A program made the translations under genes and the position numbers. The notes beneath the pieces were generated by a model that had not been told where the DNA came from, did no database searches, and saw nothing but the letters and a program-made list of their open reading frames with translations. Positions 44,666-54,300 of a DNA stretch of 64,000 nucleotides are shown piece after piece; the stretch's first letter is position 1; the number at the start of each line of letters is the position of its first letter. The stretch is taken from contig NZ_CP139035.1 in the NCBI RefSeq assembly GCF_029854705.2, positions 62,001 to 126,000 of the forward strand. Reading direction: 5' to 3'. This DNA comes from Akkermansia sp. N21116 (GTDB lineage Bacteria > Verrucomicrobiota > Verrucomicrobiia > Verrucomicrobiales > Akkermansiaceae).

Positions 44666-46231
44666 ATGAGCGAACTCAACGATCGCCTTTTCGAAGAAAT
44701 CCTCCAGGCCCGCCAACGCGTGTACGCCGTCGGTAAGCCCACCCCCCTCCAGAAACTGAATCTGAGAGGAATCGACGCCCCCGTCTATGTCAAGCGCGAG
44801 GATCTCGGCCCCATTAAGGCCTACAAATGGAGAGGCGCCTACAATTGCATGGCATCCCTGCCTGCGGACAAACTCGCCAAGGGTGTCGTCGCCGCCTCTG
44901 CCGGAAATCATGCCCAGGGTGTAGCGCTTGCGGCACGCGTACTCAACTGCAAGGCGCGCATCTACATGCCCCGCTCTACCCCGGAAGTTAAACAGGTGGA
45001 AGTCAAACGCCACGGCGGCGACCATGTCGAAATCGTCCTGCACGGCGACAGCTACGATGAAACCGCCAGTGCCGCCCACCAGTACGCCGAAAAACACGGT
45101 TGTTCATTCATCCACCCCTACGACGACATTAAAACCATGGGGGGCCAGGGAACGCTGGCCGACGAAGTCGTCATGAGCGGCCACGGTCCATTTGACCGCG
45201 CCTACGTCCAAATCGGAGGCGGCGGTCTTGCCGCAGCCGTAGCCTGCGGGCTGAAAAAATTCTGGCCGGACATCAAAATCATTGCCGTAGAAGGTATCGA
45301 CCAGGCATCCATGAAAGCTTCCGTCGAACAAGGAGGACGTACGACTCTGTCCTACGTGGATGTCTTCTGCGACGGCACTGCCGTCCGCATCCCCGGTGAA
45401 GAAACTTTTGAAATCTGCAAAGAGCTCGTCGACGAATACGTCACCGTCACCAACAACGAAGTCTGCCACTCCATCCGTGCCATGTGGGAGGCCAACCGCG
45501 TCGTCCCCGAACCCTCCGGAGCCATGGGACTGGCCGGATTCCTCAAGCAATGGGACGAAGGCCTGGTTCGACCCGATGAAAAAAGCCTCGTCATCATTTC
45601 CGGCGCCAATATGGATTTCACCCACCTGGCACAAATCGCCCGCCAGGCCGGCATCGGCAACTACGAAACCCACTACCTGCGCATCCCCATGGCCGCCAAG
45701 AAGGGCCAGTTGCTCAAATACCTCCGCAACATGCCGGAATCGACCACCCTCGTCGACATGCAATACGGCAAAACCGCCGGGGATATCCAATACCCCGTTT
45801 TCGGAGTGTCCGTCTCCGACGAAGACCTGGACCTCATCCGTAAACGGCTTCAGGACAAGGATATCGGGTTCGAGGACATCAGTGCCGACGACGACGTCAA
45901 TTTCCGCATTATCCACTATCAGACGGAACTCTTCGACAACCCGCTCTTTGTCAAAATCGAATTCCCCGAACGTTGCGGAGCCTTACTGGATTTCATGGAG
46001 CGCATTGTCGATATAGCCTCAGTTTGCTATTTCAACTACGCCTACTCCGGCGAACGCGTCGGACGTGCCCTCGTCGGTCTGGAATTCGATTCACCCGACA
46101 TGCGGGAAGCATGTATGGACCGCATCGGGAAAATGCCCCGCAATGTCATTCGTGCCGTCCACAATGTCTCCGAGACAGCCAAGGAACGCATCATGGGCAA
46201 CGAGAATCCCATCCACTTCAAAGGGCACTAA
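44666..46231 (+). CDS. ilvA: Threonine dehydratase, biosynthetic
   Basis: The 521-residue PLP enzyme deaminates threonine to 2-oxobutanoate, the first step to isoleucine. The PLP lysine is K54 in IKAYKWRGAYN (usually SFKxRGA), with the SAGNHAQG phosphate region and the GGGGLAAAVA glycine loop. The C-terminal 190 residues hold two ACT-like regulatory domains (from about 335 and 430), as in the isoleucine-sensitive biosynthetic form and unlike the short catabolic TdcB. It is followed by maf after 11 bases. Confidence 0.94.
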   Translation: MSELNDRLFEEILQARQRVYAVGKPTPLQKLNLRGIDAPVYVKREDLGPIKAYKWRGAYNCMASLPADKLAKGVVAASAGNHAQGVALAARVLNCKARIYMPRSTPEVKQVEVKRHGGDHVEIVLHGDSYDETASAAHQYAEKHGCSFIHPYDDIKTMGGQGTLADEVVMSGHGPFDRAYVQIGGGGLAAAVACGLKKFWPDIKIIAVEGIDQASMKASVEQGGRTTLSYVDVFCDGTAVRIPGEETFEICKELVDEYVTVTNNEVCHSIRAMWEANRVVPEPSGAMGLAGFLKQWDEGLVRPDEKSLVIISGANMDFTHLAQIARQAGIGNYETHYLRIPMAAKKGQLLKYLRNMPESTTLVDMQYGKTAGDIQYPVFGVSVSDEDLDLIRKRLQDKDIGFEDISADDDVNFRIIHYQTELFDNPLFVKIEFPERCGALLDFMERIVDIASVCYFNYAYSGERVGRALVGLEFDSPDMREACMDRIGKMPRNVIRAVHNVSETAKERIMGNENPIHFKGH

Positions 46232-46242
46232 TCAGTAGCGGC

Positions 46243-46818
46243 ATGTCTCCTCTCCCACGCCTCATCCTCGCCTCGCAATCCCCGAGGCGTAAAGACCTTT
46301 TGGCGTCCACCGGACTCGATTTCGAGATCATCGTCCGACCGTCCGACGAAATCCAGGATTCTTCCATGGAACCGGAACGTCTCTGCCTGTACAACGCCGG
46401 CCTGAAAGCCGATGCCGTCGCCCGCGAATTCCCCGATGCTACCGTCATCGGGGCCGATACCCTCGTCTTCCTCGGCAACGAACCTCTCGGCAAACCCTGC
46501 GACAGGAATGATGCCGTCCGCATGCTTACAATGCTGTCCGGAAAATTTCACTGTGTCTGCACCGGTGTCTGCTTGCGTTCTCCATTGGGTCACATTGACT
46601 TGCCGGTCATCACAAAAGTGAAATTCCGGAAGCTCTCTCCATCAACTATCGACCGCTATCTGGAACTCGTACATGTCCTTGACAAAGCAGGGGCTTATGC
46701 CTTTCAAGAGCATGGAGACATGATCGCCGAGTCCATCGAAGGAGATGCCAATAATGTCATCGGCCTCCCCATTGATGCCCTGATGCGCCAACTGGCAGCC
46801 TGGGGATATTCCCGCTAG
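46243..46818 (+). CDS. maf: Maf-family nucleotide pyrophosphatase
   Basis: The 191-residue protein hydrolyses non-canonical or methylated nucleoside triphosphates. It begins with the signature LILASQSPRRKDLL (the SxSPRR motif) and carries GADTLVFL and the C-terminal KAGAYAFQEHG and IEGDANNVIGLP segments typical of Maf. The start at 46243 lies 11 bases after the ilvA stop; the frame runs upstream over the ilvA end, but the Maf opening fixes the start. Confidence 0.93.
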   Translation: MSPLPRLILASQSPRRKDLLASTGLDFEIIVRPSDEIQDSSMEPERLCLYNAGLKADAVAREFPDATVIGADTLVFLGNEPLGKPCDRNDAVRMLTMLSGKFHCVCTGVCLRSPLGHIDLPVITKVKFRKLSPSTIDRYLELVHVLDKAGAYAFQEHGDMIAESIEGDANNVIGLPIDALMRQLAAWGYSR

Positions 46819-46910
46819 GAAGAATCTCTTGCATTCACGATTTGTTACAGAGGGGCTTGCCAAGCGGCCAGTTTTCTGCCATACACCTGCAGATTTAAAC
46901 TTGTTCTTCA

Positions 46911-49900
46911 ATGCCCAAAGACACCTCGATCCGCAAAATTCTCGTGATCGGCTCAGGTCCGATCGTCATTGGCCAAGGTTGCGAATTCGATTATTCGGGA
47001 ACGCAAGCCTGTAAAGCCCTCAAAGAAGAGGGGTACGAGGTAGTCCTCATCAACTCCAATCCCGCCACCATCATGACGGATCCGGAGTTTGCCCCCAGAA
47101 CGTACATCGAACCCATCACCCCCGAGTTTGTGGAAAAGGTGATCCTCCGGGAAAAACCGGATGCCCTGCTTCCTACCCTCGGCGGACAAACCGCCCTCAA
47201 CTGCGCCATGGAACTCCACAGGAGCGGAGTCCTGGAACGCGAGGGCGTCCGCATGATCGGAGCCAACGCCGACGCTATCGACAAGGGCGAAGACCGCCTG
47301 AGATTCAAGGAAGCCATGATCAAAATAGGTCTGGACGTTCCCAAGTCCGGAGTCGCTCACAACATGGTGGAATCTCGCGACATCGCCGTTGAGATCGGTA
47401 CCTTCCCGCTCATCATCCGCCCCGCCTTCACCCTTGGCGGCACAGGCGGCGGCATCGCTTACAACAAAACGGAATTCGAAGAAATCGCGGCACGGGGCCT
47501 TGATCTCTCACCGACAACGGAAATCCTGATTGAGGAATCCCTGCTCGGATGGAAGGAATTCGAAATGGAAGTCATGCGCGACCGTGCCGACAACTGCGTC
47601 GTTATCTGCTCTATTGAAAACCTCGACCCCATGGGCGTCCATACCGGCGACTCCATCACCGTCGCTCCCATCCAGACACTCACGGACCGCGAGTACCAAG
47701 TCATGCGCGACGCCTCTTTCGCCGTCATCCGCGAAATCGGTGTCGAAACGGGAGGATCCAACATCCAATTCGCCACCGATCCCAAAACGGGCCGCATGAT
47801 CGTCATCGAAATGAACCCGCGCGTGTCCCGCTCATCGGCTCTTGCCTCGAAAGCCACCGGCTTCCCGATTGCCAAATTCGCCGCCAAACTCGCCGTCGGC
47901 TATACCCTCGACGAATTGCGCAACGACATCACCCGGGAAACCCCTGCCTCATTTGAACCCTCCATCGACTATGTCGTGACCAAAGTCCCGCGCTTTACCT
48001 TCGAGAAATTCAAGGATGCCGACCCGACTCTGACCACCTCCATGAAGTCCGTCGGCGAAGCCATGGCCATTGGCCGCACCTTCAAGGAATCCCTCCAGAA
48101 GGCGCTCCGTTCGCTGGAAACCGGACGCTGGGGATTCGGTTTCGACAGCAAAATGCCGAAAAATCCCTCCACCGACGAAATATCCCGCAAGCTGGCAGTT
48201 CCGAACGCCGAACGCATCTTCTGGCTCCAGACGGCTTTTGCCCACGGATTCACCGCCGAAGAAATCCACGACATCACCCAAATCGATCCCTGGTTCCTCG
48301 CCCAGCTCGAAGATTTGGCCATCTCCGGCGAACGCCTCTCCGACATCCCCCTCGAAAAAGCGAAGAAACTCGGATTCTCCGACCGCCAGATCGCCCTGGC
48401 CCGCGGAGAATCGGAAGACAGCGTCCGCGACGAACGCAAGAAGCGCGGCATTGTCCCGACTTACCGCCTCGTCGACACCTGCGCTGCCGAATTCGAAGCC
48501 TACACTCCGTACTACTATTCTTGCTATGGAGATGAAAACGAAGCCCGCCCGTCCGACAAGAAGAAAATCATGATCCTCGGCGGCGGTCCCAACCGTATCG
48601 GCCAGGGTATTGAGTTCGACTACTGCTGCGTCCATGCCTCCTTCGCCCTGAAGGAACTCGGCTACGAGACCATCATGGTCAACTCCAATCCCGAAACCGT
48701 CTCCACCGACTACGATACGTCCGACAAGCTCTACTTCGAGCCCCTGACTCTGGAAGACGTCCTCAACATCTGCGACCAGGAAAAACCCGATGGCGTCATC
48801 GTCCAATTCGGCGGACAGACCCCCCTGAACCTCGCCGCTGAACTGGAACGCCACGGCGTGCCTATTATCGGAACCAGCCCGAAGTCCATCGAGCTGGCAG
48901 AAGACCGCAAATACTTCTCAGCTCTGCTGGACAAGCTCGGTCTCAAGCAGGCTGATGCCGGGACGGCCACCTCTCCCGAGGAGGCCCTGGACGTTGCCAA
49001 CCGCATCGGTTATCCCGTCCTAGTCCGCCCCTCTTTCGTCCTTGGCGGACGAGCCATGATGATCGTCTATGACGACGAAGAATTGACCCGTTACATGCGG
49101 GAAGCCGTCGACGCCTCTCCGGAACGCCCCATCCTTGTGGACCGCTTCCTCGAAAATGCCGTGGAAATCGACGTCGACGTTATCTCCGACGGCCAAATCT
49201 CCGTCGTCGGGGCTATCATGCAACACGTCGAACCTGCCGGAATCCACTCGGGAGACTCCGCCTGCATGATCCCAGCAGCCGGTATCTCCATGCGCATGCA
49301 CAAGGAAATCATGCGCGCCGCGAAGGAACTTGCACGTGAACTGGAAGTGAAGGGCCTGATGAACATCCAGTTTGCCGTCAAGGAAGAACAGCTTTACATC
49401 ATCGAAGTCAATCCCCGTGCTTCCCGCACGGTTCCTTTCGCCTCCAAAACGATTGGAAAACCCCTCGCCAAACTGGCAGCCAAGGTCATGGCCGGCAAGA
49501 CTCTCGCCGAACTCGGGTTCACGAAGGAAATCATCCCGGACTATTACTCCATCAAGGAAGCCGTCTTCCCGTGGAACCGCTTCCCCGGCATCGACGTCGT
49601 CCTCGGCCCGGAAATGCACTCCACCGGCGAAGTCATGGGCATCGACCCGGATCCCGACATTGCTTTCGCCAAGTCGCAGATCAGCGCCTTCAATCCCCTT
49701 CCGGAAAAAGGCATGGTATTCATTTCCGTCAGTGACCGGGATAAAGAAAGCGTCGTCCCCCTGGCCCGGACGCTTGTGAAGCTCGGCTTCGAGCTCTGCG
49801 CCACGCGCGGCACAATGATCCACCTCCTCCAGCACGACATCGAGTGCGAACGCGCCTACAAAGTCAACGAAGGCAAACGCCCGAATATTGTAGACAAGAT

Positions 49901-50111
49901 CAAGAATGGCGAAATCGCCTTCATCATCAACACGCCCGGCAATCATGACGCCCGTAAGGACGACGTCCTCATCCGCGCTTCGGCCGTCTCCACCAAGACG
50001 TCCTACTGCACGAATATGGCATCAGCCAAGGCATGCGTCGGAGCCATGGACGGCATCCGCAACAAAAGCGCGGACGTACAAACCCTCCAAGAATACCACG
50101 GGCTGGCCTGA
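46911..50111 (+). CDS. carB: Carbamoyl-phosphate synthase, large subunit
   Basis: The 1066-residue enzyme makes carbamoyl phosphate for pyrimidine and arginine synthesis. It has the two ATP-grasp halves (about 1-400 and 550-940), each opening with a [12 protein letters not shown] or [17 protein letters not shown] motif, an oligomerisation region between them, and a C-terminal MGS-like allosteric domain (from about 935). The length equals that of well-known CarB proteins (1073). carA is not next to it. The stop is followed by a terminator. Confidence 0.97.
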   Translation: MPKDTSIRKILVIGSGPIVIGQGCEFDYSGTQACKALKEEGYEVVLINSNPATIMTDPEFAPRTYIEPITPEFVEKVILREKPDALLPTLGGQTALNCAMELHRSGVLEREGVRMIGANADAIDKGEDRLRFKEAMIKIGLDVPKSGVAHNMVESRDIAVEIGTFPLIIRPAFTLGGTGGGIAYNKTEFEEIAARGLDLSPTTEILIEESLLGWKEFEMEVMRDRADNCVVICSIENLDPMGVHTGDSITVAPIQTLTDREYQVMRDASFAVIREIGVETGGSNIQFATDPKTGRMIVIEMNPRVSRSSALASKATGFPIAKFAAKLAVGYTLDELRNDITRETPASFEPSIDYVVTKVPRFTFEKFKDADPTLTTSMKSVGEAMAIGRTFKESLQKALRSLETGRWGFGFDSKMPKNPSTDEISRKLAVPNAERIFWLQTAFAHGFTAEEIHDITQIDPWFLAQLEDLAISGERLSDIPLEKAKKLGFSDRQIALARGESEDSVRDERKKRGIVPTYRLVDTCAAEFEAYTPYYYSCYGDENEARPSDKKKIMILGGGPNRIGQGIEFDYCCVHASFALKELGYETIMVNSNPETVSTDYDTSDKLYFEPLTLEDVLNICDQEKPDGVIVQFGGQTPLNLAAELERHGVPIIGTSPKSIELAEDRKYFSALLDKLGLKQADAGTATSPEEALDVANRIGYPVLVRPSFVLGGRAMMIVYDDEELTRYMREAVDASPERPILVDRFLENAVEIDVDVISDGQISVVGAIMQHVEPAGIHSGDSACMIPAAGISMRMHKEIMRAAKELARELEVKGLMNIQFAVKEEQLYIIEVNPRASRTVPFASKTIGKPLAKLAAKVMAGKTLAELGFTKEIIPDYYSIKEAVFPWNRFPGIDVVLGPEMHSTGEVMGIDPDPDIAFAKSQISAFNPLPEKGMVFISVSDRDKESVVPLARTLVKLGFELCATRGTMIHLLQHDIECERAYKVNEGKRPNIVDKIKNGEIAFIINTPGNHDARKDDVLIRASAVSTKTSYCTNMASAKACVGAMDGIRNKSADVQTLQEYHGLA

Positions 50112-50137
50112 ACCAGTTCCAACATATCCCCTCAAGC

Positions 50138-50177
50138 AGACAGCCCGCTTCCGATCATTCGGGGCGGGCTGTTTCGT
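50138..50177 (+). terminator. Terminator of carB
   Basis: ACAGCCCGC (50140-50148) pairs with GCGGGCTGT (50164-50172), followed by a T-rich stretch. It starts 26 bases after the carB stop. The remainder of the gap to 50274 shows no gene. Confidence 0.75.
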
Positions 50178-50274
50178 TACATGCCTCCATCAAGGGGAAA
50201 TGTTTGGAGTAAAGCACCACAGCAATCCCAAGCCGGCAACGGGTACCACATTTTCGGGGATCCTGGAAAGGGAA

Positions 50275-50502
50275 TTATTCCTCGTCCCAGAACAACTCGT
50301 CCAGCGTCTTGCCCAAGACATGACAGATAGAAAGGCAAAGATTCAGCGTCGGATTGTATTTGTCCAGCTCAATCAACCCAATCGTCTGCCGAACGACGCC
50401 GACTGCCGCGGCCAGTTCTTCCTGAGACATCCCCCGGGCGACTCTGGCCAGCTTCAGTCGCAGACCCCGCGATGGATGGACGGATTTATTTTCCTTCGTC
50501 AT
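50275..50502 (-). CDS. XRE-family small DNA-binding regulator
   Basis: The 75-residue protein is a single HTH_3/Cro domain: LRLKLARVARGMSQEELAAAVGVVRQTIGLIELDKYNPTL... with the recognition helix near VVRQTIGLIE, followed by CHVLGKTLDELFW. Such short proteins form dimers and repress their own operons. It overlaps the end of the upstream membrane gene by 17 bases. A palindromic site at 51219-51236 in front of the pair is its likely operator. Confidence 0.9.
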   Translation of the reverse strand: MTKENKSVHPSRGLRLKLARVARGMSQEELAAAVGVVRQTIGLIELDKYNPTLNLCLSICHVLGKTLDELFWDEE

Positions 50503-51187
50503 CTTTGTTCTCCAATGCCTGTTCGGCTCTTTTCTCCGCCTGAAGAATAGAGAATTTCATCCCATAATACCAACCTATGCCACACACCACTCCCAAAGCC
50601 ATCCTGCAATACGCATTCCAGCCCCACTCGAAAGGTACACCCAGGCAATACGGCATTCCCCATAGCATGAAGCAGGTCATTACGACCGAAAAAACAACCG
50701 CTCTCTTCTTTAATTCCCTAAACCTGTCTTTCCCTGAACGGGCAACAAGCTTCCGATCGGGAGACATCAACAGTAATCCCTTCTTGACCAGAAGAAGGGT
50801 CAAGATCGAACATGGTATGAACCAGACGAGCAGATTGACCAGCTGGACCGCTGTATCATGGAGGAATAAATAGTAAAGATTCCCTAATACATAGACCCAG
50901 AAACAAAACATAAACGCCCTGCTGAGATACGTCTGCCGCAACTGTACCATACACTCGTCGGACTTTTCCGTAAAAACAGCTCTGTTCCTCACATAGTGCA
51001 CCAAAAGGTACACAACCGACAACAGGGATACCAATTCCAAATAGTAAATGTTTACCTCACGGGAAATGAACAGGAATTTGACGACTCCGCCGAGAATGAT
51101 CATCGCGAGCATCAAAGGATACCACCTTGCCAACAGCTGATGAGACAATTTGACAAGACGTTCGTCTGTAGCCGTTACTTTTTTCAT
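50486..51187 (-). CDS. Membrane protein paired with the XRE regulator
   Basis: The 233-residue protein has about six membrane segments and a cytoplasmic start (TATDERLVKLSHQLL). Pairs of a membrane protein like this and a short XRE regulator occur in many bacteria, where the membrane partner is often of the DUF6773-like kind; assignment to that family is tentative. The start at 51187 is the second ATG of the frame and lies just downstream of the palindromic site. The partner regulator is encoded 17 bases inside its end. Confidence 0.65.
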   Translation of the reverse strand: MKKVTATDERLVKLSHQLLARWYPLMLAMIILGGVVKFLFISREVNIYYLELVSLLSVVYLLVHYVRNRAVFTEKSDECMVQLRQTYLSRAFMFCFWVYVLGNLYYLFLHDTAVQLVNLLVWFIPCSILTLLLVKKGLLLMSPDRKLVARSGKDRFRELKKRAVVFSVVMTCFMLWGMPYCLGVPFEWGWNAYCRMALGVVCGIGWYYGMKFSILQAEKRAEQALENKDDEGK

Positions 51188-51214
51188 ACTCTGACAATGT
51201 AATATAAATATTCC

Positions 51215-51236
51215 ATTTTGCAATATATATTTTGCA
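51215..51236. promoter_or_regulatory. Palindromic operator candidate upstream of the XRE operon
   Basis: ATTTTGCA occurs twice (51215-51222 and 51229-51236), 14 bases apart, and TGCAATATATATTTTGCA (51219-51236) is a near-perfect palindrome. It lies about 30-50 bases before the minus-strand start at 51187 and 115 before the M16 start, within the divergent region. Confidence 0.45.
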
Positions 51237-51350
51237 TTTTAGTCCATTCCTTCCAAAAATTGACACATTCGATGTCCTACTTTTCTCCCGATTGCAGTCT
51301 GCCTCCTTGACTTGCCAAGCCGGGAGTCGTTAGGTTACGGACAATAACTC

Positions 51351-54300
51351 ATGAGATACCTTCCTGTAACTCCAATCCTTGTGGCGGCCGTATCCCTCGT
51401 TAGCACGGGAGCACTCCACGCCGATGAACAACATGCAGATGCTTCCGCCACGGAAGCAACGGCACTCAAGCAGGCAAACGAAACCAATACCCTCCAACAG
51501 GATCCCAGAATCGTCTCCGGCGTCCTGCCGAACGGATTGGAATATTTCATCCGACCCAATCTGGAGCCCAAGGGTCGCATGAGTCTCAAGCTCCGCGTCA
51601 ACACGGGATCCCTGAATGAAGTCGAAGAAAACCGGGGGATCTCCCACTTCCTGGAACACATGGTGTTCAACGGAAGCAACCACTTCAAACGCGGGGAAAT
51701 CATGGAAGTCATGCAGCGCCACGGACTCGGTCTGGGAGGCGATGCCAATGCCTACACATCCTTCGACGAAACAGTTTACATGCTGGAATTGCCCAGCCTC
51801 AAGCCCGACACGGTCGATCTCGCCTTCACCATTCTGCGCGACTTCGCCGACGGAGCCCATCTGGACGAAAGCGCCATCAACTCCGAGCGCGGCATCATTA
51901 CCAGCGAATACCGCGTCCGCGACTCCGCCCAGCAGCGCATGATGCAGGAAGCCCTCGGATTCCTCCTCGACGGTACCATTGTTGCAGAACGCATGCCGAT
52001 CGGCACGCTGGATTTCATCAACAAGGGACCTCGCTCTCTCTTCCTTGACTACTACAAGACCCACTACACTCCGGATAACATGCAGCTTGTCATCGTCGGA
52101 GACATCACTCCCGAACAAGGCAAGGAGTGGGTGGAAAAATACTTCTCTTCCATGACAAAAACTCCGGAAGGTCCCGCCAAGGGAGACTGGGGACGCATCA
52201 AACCCTACAAGGGTGTCGCCGCTAAATGGATTTCCAACAAGGACGCTTCCGGTACGGAAGTCTCCCTCGTAAACGCCAAGGCACATGCAACGGAAGCGGA
52301 TACGGTCGAAAAACGTATCAAGGATCTCACGGATAACGCCGCCATGGCCATGCTTAACCGCCGCCTTGCCGAACTGACGAAGAAAGAAGACTGCCCCTTC
52401 ATCAAAGCCGGCATGGGCAAGGACACCATGTTCCAGCTTGCGGATCTCTCCACATTGACAGCCAACACAACGCCCGACAAATGGGGACAAACCCTTTCCG
52501 TCCTCGAACAGGAACTCCGCCGCGCCCAGCAGTACGGCTTCTCTAAGAATGAAGTTGAAGATATCATCAAGGATATGGTCAACGACGCCCAAGTCGCCGT
52601 TCAATCCTGGGAAACAAACAAATCGGCAGACCTGAGTGGCAGCATTGCTCAAAGCATCGCCCAGCAGGAAGTTTTCACCGATCCCCGCGAAGACATGCGA
52701 GTCCTCCAAAAGGCCATTGCAGACAAGGCTATCACACCGGAAAACTGCCAGAAAGCCCTCCAAAAGATCCTCGACTTGAAAAACATCAAGATCACGGTCT
52801 CCGGCAAGGAAGCCAACCCGAATGGAGACAAGGACATCGTCAAGGCCTTTGAAGCCTCCTCGTCCGTCCCGGTAGAAGCCCGGGCGGAAGAAGCCCGTAC
52901 CCCCTTTGCCTACGACCATATCGGAGAACCCGGTAAAGTCGTATCCAGCAAGGAAGACCCCAGGACGGGAGCCCGCCAGATCGTTCTTTCCAACGGCATC
53001 CGGGTCAACCTCAAACCCACGGAATTCGACAAGGACATTATCCGCGTCCAGGCTGAAATCGACGGCGGTTCCGTCACCATGCCCAAGGGAAGCGAAGCTC
53101 TCTCCATCCTTGCCCCCGTCATCGTCAATAACGGAGGTCTGGAAGCTCACTCCATTGATGACCTGGCACGACTCATGGCCGGCCATGCCGTGAAATCCGG
53201 TTTCTCCATCAGCGATGAACGATTCAACGTCAGCGGAGAAACAACTCCCAAGGATCTTGAGCTGGAACTAAAGCTCATTGCCGCTCAACTCATGCACTCC
53301 GGGTACCGTCCGGAAGCCGAAATCACCTTCCGCCGATCTATCCCCCTGCTCTATGACATGCTGGGCAAAAAGCCCGAAGGCCTCCTCCAGAAAGAAGGCA
53401 TGGAATTCCTCTATAACAATAACGGCAAATTCCATTTCCCGGAACGCCGGGAATTGGAAAAACTGACAACCGCAGACGTCAAAAACTGGATTGATCCCGC
53501 CCTGAAAAACAACTATATGGAGGTATCGCTCGTCGGAGATTTCAAGCCAGATGACGTCATCCCCATTCTGGAACGCACCATCGGAGCTCTTCCAAAAAGG
53601 CAGGATGCCCCCGCAGCTCTGAACCAGGATTCCCTCAAAGTCTCCTTTGCAGATTCCGGCAGTGCCAAGGACATCTCCTATCCAAGTTCAATTGACCGGA
53701 CTCTCGTCTGCACCGTCTGGCCGACGAGCGACGGCAAGGATGCCCAGAAAGCACGTGAATTGAAGTTGATGAAGGACATCCTGCGGGAACGCCTCTTCAA
53801 AGGTATTCGTGAAAAAATGGGAGAAGCCTATTCACCCTTCGTCCTTGATGAAGCCAGTCTCACCTATCCGGACAACGGGTACATGATGTCCGTCGCCCCC
53901 GGCGTCCTTGCCAATAAGGATAAAGTGGCCAAGGCCGTCATGGAAATTACCGGAGATCTCGCCAAGGGAACTATCACTGAAGACGAATTCAGCCGAGCCT
54001 TGAAGCCTCTAATCAACCGAGTGGAACGTGCCTTGCGCGACAATGGGTTCTGGCTGTCTGCCATTTCCAAGTCCCAGTCCAAACCGGAAAGCGTCGACCG
54101 CGCCGTAGACGCCCTCAAGGGGTACAAGGCCATCACGGTGGATGATATGAACAAACTCGCCAAGGAAATCTTCAAACCCGGCCGCGAAATCTCCATCAAC
54201 ATCATCCCTGACATTCAGGAACCTGCCAAAACCGGAGACGGCGAGAAAAAAAAAAGTGATCAAGCCGTAGCTCCGTCCGCAGCCATTTCTGTCCTGGCTC

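Noticed and set aside
47949-49946. Two long frames (301 and 308 codons) opposite carB
   Set aside because: They are antisense shadows of carB with no motifs of their own.
51260-51283. TTGACA as -35 of the M16 peptidase gene
   Set aside because: No acceptable -10 element occurs at 16-18 bases; only a TACTTT 12 bases away.
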